Shown here: piece after piece, positions 9,043 to 17,039 of the stretch
How positions within the stretch are numbered: position 1 is the first letter of the stretch
Layout: each line of letters opens with the position of its first letter
Assembly: GCA_963756715.1 (NCBI GenBank)
Contig: CAVWOV010000035.1
Span: 62,001-126,000, forward strand
DNA length: 64,000 bases
Direction: 5' to 3'
Origin: VAZQ01 sp963756715
Lineage (GTDB): Bacteria; Pseudomonadota; Alphaproteobacteria; Rhizobiales; Xanthobacteraceae
Made by a program: the position numbers and the translations under genes
The notes under the pieces: model-generated
Database searches by the model: none
Told to the model about the DNA's origin: nothing
What the model saw: the letters and a program-made list of their open reading frames with translations, nothing else

Positions 9043-10743
9043 ATGGCTGATGAAATCATTCTTGAAGGCGATGTCCTGGTCGTGGGCGGCGGCGGCGCCG
9101 GAATGTTCGCGGCGGTCGCGGCGGCCCGCAATGGCGCGCGGGTACTGCTGCTCGACAAGAACGTGGTCGGGCGCGGCGGCGCCACCATCATGGCGCAGAT
9201 GACCTGCGCCTCCGCACTCGGCGAGGCGGAGCCGGACAACCCGCAACTGCATCTCGAGGATACGCTCGGCGCCGGGCGCGGCCTCTGCAACGAAAATCTC
9301 GCCGCTCTGCTGTGCGAAGGAAGCCCCAAGCGCATCCGCGAACTTGGGGACTGGAAGGTCAATTGGGCACGCAGCGACGACGGCAAGATCAATCAGGTCA
9401 AGGCGCCAGGTCACAGCCGAAAGCGCTGCGTGTATGTCGATTTTTTGAGCACGGGTGCGGCAATATGCGCGGCCCTGCGCAACAAGACGAGCCGGGATTC
9501 GAGCATCCGGCGGCTCAGCAATGTCAGCGTGACCGACATCGTGGTGCGCGATGGCGAGGTCGCAGGCGCGGTCGGGGTCGATCTGCCGACCTCCGCGCCC
9601 GTCAAGATCAAGTGCAACGCAGTGGTGCTGTGTACCGGCGGTATGACCAAGATGTTTCAGCGCACGACCGCGTCCAACAATCTGGCCGGTGAGGGCGTCG
9701 GACTGGCGCTGCGCAGTGGCGCGCGTGTCATCGATATCGAGTTCCTGCAGTTCTATCCGAATGGGCATCTTGCCCCGCGCATGGTCGGTCTCGATCCCAC
9801 AACGTGGGAACCGACCCGGGTCAAGCTCGGCGGCCGCCTGCTCGACGGCAACGGCGAGGAGTTCCTGCACCGTTATGGCGAGGGCGAGGGCGACGGCGGA
9901 TCCTACGATACGGCGCGCGATATCCTGACCTACGCGATCTACAAGGAGGTCGAGGCGGGACGCGGATCGCCGCACGGCGGCGTCTATCTGTCCTTTCAGC
10001 ACATCGACGAGCAGAAGCTGAAGGATGCGCTCGGGCCGGTGATCGAGATTTTCCAGCGCAACAATATCGATCTCGTCAAGCAGCCGGTCGAGGTGTTTCC
10101 GATCGCGCACTATCAGATGGGCGGAGTCGAGGTGGATGCCGACATGGCGTCCACGGTACCGGGCCTCTATGCGGCGGGCGAGCTTGCCGGTGGCGCCAAT
10201 GGCGCCAACCGGCTGTCCGGCAACGCTCTGCCGGAGGCCGTGGTGTTCGGCGAGCGCGCCGGCGAGAAGGCCGCGCAATATGCGTCCCGCAGCAGGACGG
10301 CAAAATGGGACGACGCGGCGGCGCGTCCGCACCTCGATCTCCTTCGAAAGCTGTCGGGCAGGAACACGGCCGGCGAAGTTTCGCCGAACCAGCTCATGGG
10401 CGAACTCAAGAAGCTGATGTGGGGCAAGGTCGGCGCGTTCCGCAACGGGCCCGACCTGGCGGCGGCGCTGGAGCGCATTCGTGCGATGCGGCGTGACGAT
10501 CTCGACGATCTGACGGTCTCCGCCCAATCGACCTACAACACCAGCCTGGTCGAGTGGTTCGAGCTGCGCAACGGCCTGCTGGCGGCGGAAGCCGTCGCCA
10601 CCGCCGCGCTGGGCCGGGAGGAAAGCCGCGGCGCCCACCAGCGGGATGATTTTCCCAAGGCGGACGACCGCTTTCTCGCCAATCAGCGCCTGTCGTTGCA
10701 CGGCGATCAACTGGCCTCGGCTTTTGCGAAGGTGCGCGCATGA
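9043..10743 (+). CDS. FAD-dependent fumarate reductase/succinate dehydrogenase-type flavoprotein
   Basis: About 566 aa. The Rossmann FAD motif VVGGGGAGMFAAVAAARNGA is at the N-terminus. The capping/active-site part reads FPIAHYQMGGVEVDADMAS, and GLYAAGELAGGANGANRLSG is the conserved C-terminal FAD segment of SdhA/FrdA-like enzymes. ATG 9043 is chosen; GTG 9034 is in frame but lacks a better ribosome site. It lies 36 bp after the molybdenum hydroxylase large subunit and overlaps the next gene (a lone 2Fe-2S domain) as ATGA. Together the two look like a soluble two-subunit dehydrogenase or reductase. It likely oxidises or reduces a C-C bond of a pathway intermediate; true succinate dehydrogenase is unlikely because membrane subunits and the second ferredoxin domain are missing. 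Confidence 0.85.
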   Translation: MADEIILEGDVLVVGGGGAGMFAAVAAARNGARVLLLDKNVVGRGGATIMAQMTCASALGEAEPDNPQLHLEDTLGAGRGLCNENLAALLCEGSPKRIRELGDWKVNWARSDDGKINQVKAPGHSRKRCVYVDFLSTGAAICAALRNKTSRDSSIRRLSNVSVTDIVVRDGEVAGAVGVDLPTSAPVKIKCNAVVLCTGGMTKMFQRTTASNNLAGEGVGLALRSGARVIDIEFLQFYPNGHLAPRMVGLDPTTWEPTRVKLGGRLLDGNGEEFLHRYGEGEGDGGSYDTARDILTYAIYKEVEAGRGSPHGGVYLSFQHIDEQKLKDALGPVIEIFQRNNIDLVKQPVEVFPIAHYQMGGVEVDADMASTVPGLYAAGELAGGANGANRLSGNALPEAVVFGERAGEKAAQYASRSRTAKWDDAAARPHLDLLRKLSGRNTAGEVSPNQLMGELKKLMWGKVGAFRNGPDLAAALERIRAMRRDDLDDLTVSAQSTYNTSLVEWFELRNGLLAAEAVATAALGREESRGAHQRDDFPKADDRFLANQRLSLHGDQLASAFAKVRA

Positions 10744-11099
10744 CCGCTTCACACACTGCTGGCGATGGCCCGGTCAAGACGGCGAGGCTGCGCATCTGGC
10801 GTGGCTCAAATCGCGATCACGGCCGCTACGAGGATTTCGACGTTGCGTTCGAAGACGGCGATTCGGTGCTGGACGGTCTGGTCCGCGTCCGGCTCACCGG
10901 CGATCCGGATTTGGCGTTCCGATATAGCTGCTTCAACGCCAACGTCTGCAAGGAATGCACCATGCTGATCGACGGCAACGTCGAATACGCCTGTATCGCG
11001 AAGCTGCGGGCGGGCCTCATGCAGCTTGACCCGCTGCCGAATCTTCCGATCGTGCGCGACCTCGTGACCAACACGCTGTCGCACAAGGAACGATTCTGA
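10740..11099 (+). CDS. Stand-alone 2Fe-2S ferredoxin domain of SdhB/FrdB type
   Basis: 119 aa, half the size of SdhB. It matches only the N-terminal plant-type ferredoxin domain: VLDGLVRVRL, then the cluster ligands in YSCFNANVCKECTMLIDG and the last Cys in VEYACIAKL. The first two ligands are spaced C-x5-C instead of the usual C-x4-C. The C-terminal domain that carries the 4Fe-4S and 3Fe-4S clusters in SdhB is absent and not encoded nearby. The start overlaps the flavoprotein stop (ATGA), indicating a tight pair in which this protein passes electrons to or from the FAD subunit. Confidence 0.8.
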   Translation: MTASHTAGDGPVKTARLRIWRGSNRDHGRYEDFDVAFEDGDSVLDGLVRVRLTGDPDLAFRYSCFNANVCKECTMLIDGNVEYACIAKLRAGLMQLDPLPNLPIVRDLVTNTLSHKERF

Positions 11100-11189
11100 T
11101 GCGCGGGATTGCGATATTGAGCGCTGGCTCGCCGGTACCAGGGTGGCTGCCGGCAGCCCAATGGACATCTCTCCGGAAGTGAAACCGAT

Positions 11190-12029
11190 ATGAAGCCTGT
11201 CGCGTTTGATTATGCGCGCCCCGCCACGCTGGCCGACGCCGCCAGGCTGCTGGTGCAGGCGAACGGGTTCTCCAAAGTGCTGGCGGGGGGCCAGTCGCTT
11301 GGGCCGATGTTGAACCTGCGCCTCGCCCAGCCGGACCTGCTGGTCGACATCACGTCGATACCAGAATTGACCACCGTGACGGACGACCGCGACGATCTTC
11401 AAATCGGGGCCTGCGTCACCCATGCCGACATCGAGGACGGCCGTGTCCCGGATCATGTCCAGGGCTTGCTTCGTCAGGTTGCCGGTCGCATTGCTTACCG
11501 CGCGGTGCGCAATCGCGGCACGATCGGGGGGAGCCTCGCGCATGCCGATCCGGCGGCGGATTGGGTTTCCGCATTGGCTTTGGTCGGCGCGCAGGCTGTT
11601 GTCTGGACGCCGCGCGGCAGCCGGACCGTCGCGGTCGCCGATCTGATGCTCTCGTCGTTCACCACGGTGCTCCAACCCGATGAACTCATCCAGTCTATTC
11701 GCGTGCCAAAGCTCTCTGCGGGCGCACGCTGGGGATTCTTCAAATTCAGCCAGAAGGCCGGCGAGTTCGCCCACACCATTGGCGGCGTGCTGCATGATCC
11801 GGCCCGCGGCCGGTTTCGCGCCGTGATCGGCGCCATCGAGACCGCCCCGATCGTCGTCGCGGATGCGGCTTCGTTGTTTGGCGGTGCATTCGGTTCCGAT
11901 CTGGGCGAGCGCCTCGATCGCCGGGCAGTGCTGCAACTTCTCGACGGGAAAAACGTCAAGGACGAGTACCTTCGCAGTCTTGCGCCGGTCGCGCTCAAGC
12001 GCGCGGCAAAACAGGCGTGCGCCTCGTGA
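11190..12029 (+). CDS. Molybdenum hydroxylase FAD-binding medium subunit (CoxM family)
   Basis: 279 aa, the usual CoxM length. The two FAD pyrophosphate loops are visible: AGGQSLGPMLNLRLAQP near residue 30 and TIGGSLAHADPAADW near residue 110. It transfers electrons from the Fe-S subunit to an acceptor. It lies 90 bp after the lone 2Fe-2S gene and overlaps the next gene by 4 bp (GTGA), so medium and small subunits are co-translated. It serves the large subunit at 6.7-9.0 kb; the flavoprotein pair is inserted between large and medium subunits, an unusual order. Confidence 0.9.
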   Translation: MKPVAFDYARPATLADAARLLVQANGFSKVLAGGQSLGPMLNLRLAQPDLLVDITSIPELTTVTDDRDDLQIGACVTHADIEDGRVPDHVQGLLRQVAGRIAYRAVRNRGTIGGSLAHADPAADWVSALALVGAQAVVWTPRGSRTVAVADLMLSSFTTVLQPDELIQSIRVPKLSAGARWGFFKFSQKAGEFAHTIGGVLHDPARGRFRAVIGAIETAPIVVADAASLFGGAFGSDLGERLDRRAVLQLLDGKNVKDEYLRSLAPVALKRAAKQACAS

Positions 12030-13228
12030 AGCCGCTGTCGCTCGCCATCAATGGCAACAAGGTGCAGGCCGAGATCGAGCCGCGCCTGAACCTCGCCGAT
12101 TTCCTGCGCGAGCACCGGTTCCTGACCGGCACGCATATCGGCTGCGAGCACGGCGTCTGCGGCGCATGCACCGTCATGATCGACGGTGCGCCGGCACGCT
12201 CCTGCATCACGTTCGCGGTCGCGGCCGACGGCGCCGAGGTCACGACGCTGGAGGGCTTGGAGGACGATCATGTCGTGAACGTCTTGCGGGAGGCGTTCTC
12301 CGAACATCACGGTCTGCAGTGCGGCTTCTGCACGCCCGGAATGCTGATGACGGCCCGTGACATCGTCACGCGTCTGCCGGACGCCGACGAGCGGCGAATC
12401 CGATTGGAGCTTTCGGGCAATCTGTGCCGCTGCACCGGCTATGTGGGCATTGTGGAGGCGGTCAAGAGCGCGCTCGCGACGCTCAAGGCATCGGATCGCG
12501 CCGGCGCCCCGGCGGCGCGGCGGATCGGTCCCGTCGGCTCGCACCGGCCAGCCAAACCGCAGGATTTCTCTCAGAGCACTCTGGACGGCAACGTCGCGAG
12601 GAAACCGCCGCCCGCAACGAAGGGCGCCGATGGCTTCGCGGCGGTCGATTGGGCGGCAGTCGAACGCGACGGCGTCGAATTGCGTCAGTCGTTTGCCATC
12701 CCGTTCGACCGTCCGGCGGTCTGGCGCTTCTTCGCCGATCTGGACCAGGTGACGCAGTGCATGCCGGGCGCGCGGCTGACCACGCCGGTGGAAGCCGGCC
12801 GCGCCGAGGGCGAGGTCGCCGTCAAGCTTGGTCCGATTGTCAGCGCGTTCCAGGGCGTGCTTCAGGTCGAGCGCAACGACGAGACGTTCCACGGCGTTGT
12901 CCGCGGTGCCGGTCGCGATACCAGAAGTCCATCAAGCGCGCGGGCAATCATCGCCTATGACGTTCGCGCGCTCGACGCGGCGGCGTCGCAGGTCGACGTG
13001 TCCGTGACGTTCCTGCTGTCGGGCGCCTTGGCGCAATTCAGCCGCTCGGGTCTCGTGAAGGATGTCGCCGATCATCTCACGCGGGTGTTTGCGCGCAATC
13101 TCGAAGCCCGTTTGTCAGGCGCGCCTGTGGTGGCCGCCCCGGCTCAGGTGCTGGATGCCGGCGCGGTTGCACGGTCGGCGATTTGGACGCGAGTCCGTGC
13201 GGTTGTCCGCAAGATCTTCGGCCGCTAG
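12026..13228 (+). CDS. Fusion of molybdenum hydroxylase 2Fe-2S small subunit (CoxS) with a CoxG-like SRPBCC domain
   Basis: About 400 aa. Residues 1-155 form a CoxS protein with both clusters: plant-type CEHGVCGACTVMIDGAPARSC and helical CGFCTPGM...LCRCTGY. A linker of about 60 residues rich in Ala, Pro and Arg follows. Residues from about 215 to 365 are a CoxG-like SRPBCC/START-fold domain (FDRPAVWRFFADLDQVTQCM, MPGARLTTPVEAG, VAVKLGPIVSAFQG), which in CO dehydrogenase clusters is a separate gene implicated in maturation or membrane anchoring. Start GTG 12026 gives a GTGA overlap with coxM; GTG 12017 is in frame but its AGG is too close. The fusion looks genuine because the frame is uninterrupted. 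Confidence 0.87.
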   Translation: MKPLSLAINGNKVQAEIEPRLNLADFLREHRFLTGTHIGCEHGVCGACTVMIDGAPARSCITFAVAADGAEVTTLEGLEDDHVVNVLREAFSEHHGLQCGFCTPGMLMTARDIVTRLPDADERRIRLELSGNLCRCTGYVGIVEAVKSALATLKASDRAGAPAARRIGPVGSHRPAKPQDFSQSTLDGNVARKPPPATKGADGFAAVDWAAVERDGVELRQSFAIPFDRPAVWRFFADLDQVTQCMPGARLTTPVEAGRAEGEVAVKLGPIVSAFQGVLQVERNDETFHGVVRGAGRDTRSPSSARAIIAYDVRALDAAASQVDVSVTFLLSGALAQFSRSGLVKDVADHLTRVFARNLEARLSGAPVVAAPAQVLDAGAVARSAIWTRVRAVVRKIFGR

Positions 13229-13422
13229 GCGAGGAAGGGCCGTGGTTGCGGGCAGCCTTAACTCTCGACATGAATTCTCTGTTGGTACGCCGCAACTGGC
13301 GCTTGCAGCCTATGCCCAGGATTCAGGCAGTCACCGACAAACGGCCATGCTAGAAAGTCTTTGCCATTCTCACATATACTGATTGCAAGCCCATCAACCG
13401 CCGCTGACGACGGAGACCCCAC

Positions 13423-14703
13423 ATGTCCGACAACAAGCCCTATGACCTCCTGCTGCGTGGGGGACACGTCATCTGTCCCGCGTCCGAAATCAACGGCGTA
13501 ATGGATGTCGCAGTCCGCGACGGCAAGATCGCCGCCGTCCAGAAGGACATTCTGCCGGCCAGCGCCAAGGAGGTCGTGGACGTTCGCGGGCGTCTCGTGA
13601 TCCCTGGGATGATCGACACCCACGCCCATGTCTACCGCTATGTCAGCGGGCGCTTCGGCCTGGATGCCGACATGGTCGGCGTCCATTCCGGCGTCACCAC
13701 GCTGGTCGATCAGGGCGGCCCGTCCTGCATGACCTTCCCCGGGTTCCGTCACTTCGTCGCCGAGCCGGCCAAGACCCGGGTTACGCGTTCCTCTCGTCGT
13801 ACCTCGTGGGCGGACTTGAGGGGCACTACTATCCGAACCTCTACAGCCCCGAAGGCATCGATATCGACGCGGCGGTGAGGGCGGCCGATCAGAACCGCGA
13901 CCTGGTGCGCGGCATCAAGGGACACGCCGAGATCGGTGGCTTTGCGCGCTGGGGCATCAAGGTCCTGCAGATGTCCGCGGAGATCGGCCGCCAGACCAAG
14001 CTTCCGGTCTACGTCCATTTCGGCCAGCTCTGGGGACTCCCCAAGAGCGGGGCCAACGGTGAAGACGCCGACACCATTCTCGATCGGGTGATCCCGGAAC
14101 TGCAGCCTGGCGATATTCTGGCTCATCCCTTCACGCGACACCCCGGCGGCTTCGTCAACCGGGAGGGCAAGGTCCATGAAGTGATCCGCGCCGCGCTGGA
14201 CCGCGGCCTCAAGGTCGACGTCGGTCACGGCAGCCACTTCTCTTATCGCCTTGCGCGCAAGGCGCTCGATGCCGGCATCGTTCCCGACACGCTGGGCGCC
14301 GACATGCATGGATACAACACCTATGTTCCGCCGCCGCGCCGGGACGCCGACCGAACACCCCGACGACGAGAGCGCACCCGTTCGCCGGGCAGGCGAAGTT
14401 CAGCCTGACCTCAGGCGATGAGCTCGCATGCTGGCGCTCGGCCTGTCGATCGAGCAGGTCGTTCCGATGGTGACGACCAATGCGGCCGCGATGCTCGACC
14501 TGTCGGACGAGCTCGGGACCTTGCGGCCCGGCGCCGCCGCCGATGTCTCGGTGCTGTCGGACGAGCGCGGCCGTTTTGTTCTGCGCGACAATGAGAAGAC
14601 GCAGGTGGTGGCGGAGCGTCTGTTGCAGCCGGTGTTCTGCCTGCGCGCCGGCAAGCGCTACGACGCAAACGCCGTCATCTTGCCGGAAGCAGTCGCCGCC
14701 TGA
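13423..14703 (+). CDS. Amidohydrolase/dihydroorotase-like metal hydrolase, several frameshifts
   Basis: About 425 aa when reconstructed. The N-terminal frame carries LLRGGHVICPASEINGVMDV and the metal-binding MIDTHAHVYRYVSG. The second frame (from about 13780) has GIKGHAEIGGFARWGIKVLQ with the likely carbamylated Lys, then VYVHFGQLWG, ILAHPFTRHPGG and ADMHGYNTY. The third frame (from about 14430) has LGLSIEQVVPMVTTNAAAML and ends LPEAVAA. One missing T near 13780 and several single-base changes between 14325 and 14430 explain the breaks. GGAG precedes ATG 13423. This amidohydrolase/deacetylase subfamily opens cyclic amides or removes acyl groups. It lies downstream of the molybdenum hydroxylase operon, so it may hydrolyse a hydroxylated N-heterocycle or an amide intermediate. 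Confidence 0.78.
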
Positions 14704-14756
14704 ACGCTGGCATGCGGATAGGCGAGCCTATCGCGCCTGAGTTGATGCGTTTTCTC

Positions 14757-14845
14757 CGTTGGTTCCCGCTGAAGCAGGAACCAACGGATAGCACTCGGCG
14801 ATTGGAATTCTGATTCCCACTTCCGCGGGGACGAACGGCGCGTGA
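14757..14845. repeat. Two short palindromes after the amidohydrolase gene
   Basis: An 11-bp perfect inverted repeat (ccgttggttcc ... ggaaccaacgg, 14757-14789) could form a hairpin behind the amidohydrolase, but no T-run follows. A second, weaker palindrome (14811-14843, cores gattcccac and gcggggacgaa) resembles the dispersed attcccgc-type element found again at 27.1 and 28.6 kb. Together they fill most of the 205-bp gap before gcrA. Confidence 0.5.
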
Positions 14846-14908
14846 GCGATTTCACGCAAGATGTGATGCGTTCTAAGCCGGTGACGCATTCACTTGCGGC
14901 CTACGTCC

Positions 14909-15406
14909 TCAGCCGCGGAACGGCGGCCGCCGGTCGCGGCGCAGATTGGCCGGCTGATACGCAATGCGCGAGTGAAAGCCGCAATAGGGTCCGGTGTTGA
15001 TGCTCTGGCCGCCGCAGAAGAAGAAGTCTGCAGCGCCGGGATCGCCGATCGGCCAGCGGCAGGTGTCTTCGGTGAGTTCGAGCAGCGTGCGGCGTTGGCC
15101 GAGCGGGACGACGTTCTCGACCAGTTCGGGCTCCGGCTCCGCCTCATAGTCAAACGCTTGCGCCAGCGCTGTGTTGCCTCGCACCGCCGGACGCGACACG
15201 CGCATCATGTGTTGCGGGCGCGGCTTTCGCGGCCGCGGTGCCGACGACGACGGTGATTTCGCCCGGCCGGATAATCCGAGCCGATGCACCTTGCCGATGA
15301 CCGCGTTGCGGGTGATGCCGCCTAACTCGCCCGCGATCTGCGAAGCGGAGAGGCCGTCGCCCCACAACTTTTTCAGCGTCTCGACGCGTTCGTCAGTCCA
15401 AGTCAT
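14909..15406 (-). CDS. gcrA: Cell-cycle regulator GcrA
   Basis: 165 aa. The N-terminal winged/HTH region (MTWTDERVETLKKLWGDGL, then SASQIAGELGGITRNAVIG and KVHRLGLSGRAK) is diagnostic of GcrA. The conserved C-terminal sigma-70-interaction domain follows (ELTEDTCRWPIGDPG, then CGFHSRIAYQP), with a basic linker between. GcrA binds GANTC sites methylated by CcrM and recruits sigma-70 RNA polymerase to cell-cycle genes in alphaproteobacteria. Gene intact. Its upstream region, shared divergently with argD, carries a cluster of GANTC sites. Confidence 0.96.
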   Translation of the reverse strand: MTWTDERVETLKKLWGDGLSASQIAGELGGITRNAVIGKVHRLGLSGRAKSPSSSAPRPRKPRPQHMMRVSRPAVRGNTALAQAFDYEAEPEPELVENVVPLGQRRTLLELTEDTCRWPIGDPGAADFFFCGGQSINTGPYCGFHSRIAYQPANLRRDRRPPFRG

Positions 15407-15448
15407 GCCTCAAGTCCCCGGCAGTTGTTACGGCGGGACGTCTCGACA

Positions 15449-15590
15449 GAATCCTACTACGAGTCCGGGCAACGAACGGTTGGCCCGACGCATACTCCTA
15501 CTAACGATGTACTCAGAGACAGTCCGCCGCACGAAATGTCTTATTCTACAATCGAAAACTACATTATGGCGGGAGTCGGGCGCAAGAGTC
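15449..15590. promoter_or_regulatory. Cluster of four GANTC (CcrM) sites upstream of gcrA
   Basis: GAATC at 15449-15453, GAGTC at 15461-15465, 15573-15577 and 15586-15590, in two close pairs within about 140 bp just upstream of gcrA. GANTC is palindromic and expected about once in 256 bp at even base composition. GcrA itself recognises methylated GANTC, so this may be an autoregulatory or cell-cycle-timed region. Apart from this and the argD promoter, I see no gene in the 408-bp gap between gcrA and argD. Confidence 0.6.
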
Positions 15591-15725
15591 GGCATTCGTC
15601 GCGTCCACATGTTCCGATGTGGATAGGGGAAGCGTCCACACTTATTCCATCGGTGTGTGGCCCTTACGCTCACATCGGGGCCGCCAGCGTTAATTCCTGC
15701 GGTGACTAAAGCCCTCCGGCGCGTG

Positions 15726-15753
15726 TTGACACCCAAGCGCGCTACAATAGAAT
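15726..15753 (+). promoter_or_regulatory. Sigma-70-type promoter for argD
   Basis: Perfect -35 hexamer TTGACA (15726-15731), 16-nt spacer and -10 TAGAAT (15748-15753). Transcription would start near 15760, about 55 nt ahead of the argD ATG. Confidence 0.7.
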
Positions 15754-15762
15754 GGCTTAACC

Positions 15763-15784
15763 GTGCCGCCCGTTGTGGCGGCAC
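15763..15784 (+). promoter_or_regulatory. Hairpin in the argD leader
   Basis: Perfect 8-bp stem gtgccgcc / ggcggcac with a 6-nt loop, followed by TTT, only a few nt after the predicted start site. It could be a transcript-stabilising 5' hairpin or an attenuator. The T-run is too short for a confident terminator call. Confidence 0.5.
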
Positions 15785-15814
15785 TTTCATTTCGGATCAA
15801 CATTGGCACGGCGA

Positions 15815-17039
15815 ATGAGCACCGCTCAGACATCGCATCTGCTTCCGACCTTTGCGCGCGTCGACCTCGCGTTCGAGCGTGGCGAGGGCGTGTGGCTCGT
15901 CGCGACCAATGGCGACCGCTATCTCGATTTCACGTCCGGCGTCGCGGTGAATGCGCTTGGGCACGCGCATCCCCATCTCGTGGAAGCGATTGTCGAGCAG
16001 GCCAAGAAGCTTTGGCACGTTTCCAATCTCTATCGCATCCCCGAGGGCGAGCAACTCGCGGCACGGCTCTGCGAGGCGAGCTTCGCCGATTACGTGTTCT
16101 TCACAAATTCGGGCGCCGAGGCGATGGAATGCGCGATCAAGATGGCGCGCAAGTTTCAGTCCGCCAACGGCAAGCCCGAGCGTTATCGCATCATCACCTA
16201 TGAGGGCGCCTTCCACGGCCGGACTCTGGCGACGCTCGCGGCCGGGGGCCAGCAGAAATATCTCGACGGCTTCGGTCCGGTGGTCGACGGCTTCGACCAG
16301 ATGCCGTTCGGCGATCTTGCGGCCACCAAGCGCGCGATCGGGCCGCAGACCGCCGCCATCCTGATCGAGCCGATCATGGGCGAGGGCGGCGTGCGCGTGG
16401 TGCCGCACGAGTTTCTGCGCGCGCTGCGCACGCTCTGCGACCAGAACGGGCTCGCTGCTGATTTTCGACGAGGTGCAGACCGGCGTCGGCCGCACCGGGC
16501 AGTTGTTCGCCTACCAGCGAACCGGCGTCGACGCCTGACATCATGGCGCTTGCCAAGGCGCTGGGCGGCGGCTTCCCGCTCGGCGCCTGCCTCGCCACCG
16601 CGGAGGCCGCCAAGGGCATGACGCCCGGTACCCATGGCTCGACCTTTGGCGGCAATCAGCTTGCCATGGCGGCCGGCAATGCGGTGCTCGACGTGATGCT
16701 GGCGCCCGGGTTCTTCGATCACATGACGCGCGTGTCGCTCCTGCTCAAGCAGAAGCTCGCTGCGATCAAGGACCGGTATCCGACTTTGATCGCCGAGGTG
16801 CGGGGCGAAGGGCCTGCTGGTCGGATTACGCATGCTGGTTCCGAGCGCCGATCTGGTCGATGAATTGCGCGCCGAGAAGATGATCACGGTGGCGGCCGGC
16901 GACAACGTGGTGCGGCTGCTGCCGCCGCTGATCGTGAGCGAAGAGGAGATCGCCGAGGCGGTGCGGCGCATCGAACGGGCTGTGCGATCGCCTCGCCGCG
17001 GCGCATGCGAGGCCGCGCCCGCAGGGGGCGGCCGGATGA
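15815..17039 (+). CDS. argD: Acetylornithine/succinyldiaminopimelate aminotransferase ArgD, four frameshifts
   Basis: PLP class III aminotransferase making N-acetylornithine in arginine biosynthesis (and often succinyl-DAP for lysine). The N-terminal frame runs FARVDLAFERGEGVWLVATN, then NSGAEAMECAIKMARKFQ and YEGAFHGRTLATLA. After single extra bases near 16455 and 16530 the next frames give IFDEVQTGVGRTGQLFAY and the PLP-lysine segment ALAKALGGGFPLGACLA. Further extra bases near 16815 and 16981 lead to LRMLVPSADLVDELRAEKM and the C-terminus. Restoring the last one puts a TGA at 17037-17039, overlapping the argF ATG as ATGA; as written, argD reads into argF. ATG 15815 (MSTAQTSHLLPTF) is chosen as start. 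All four breaks are insertions, so sequence error is likely. Confidence 0.88.

Noticed and set aside
9013..10752. 579-aa minus-strand frame opposite the flavoprotein
   Set aside because: Mirror of a clear FAD enzyme; no conserved motif of its own.
14757..14789. Intrinsic terminator after the amidohydrolase
   Set aside because: The stem is good but no T-run follows on either strand.
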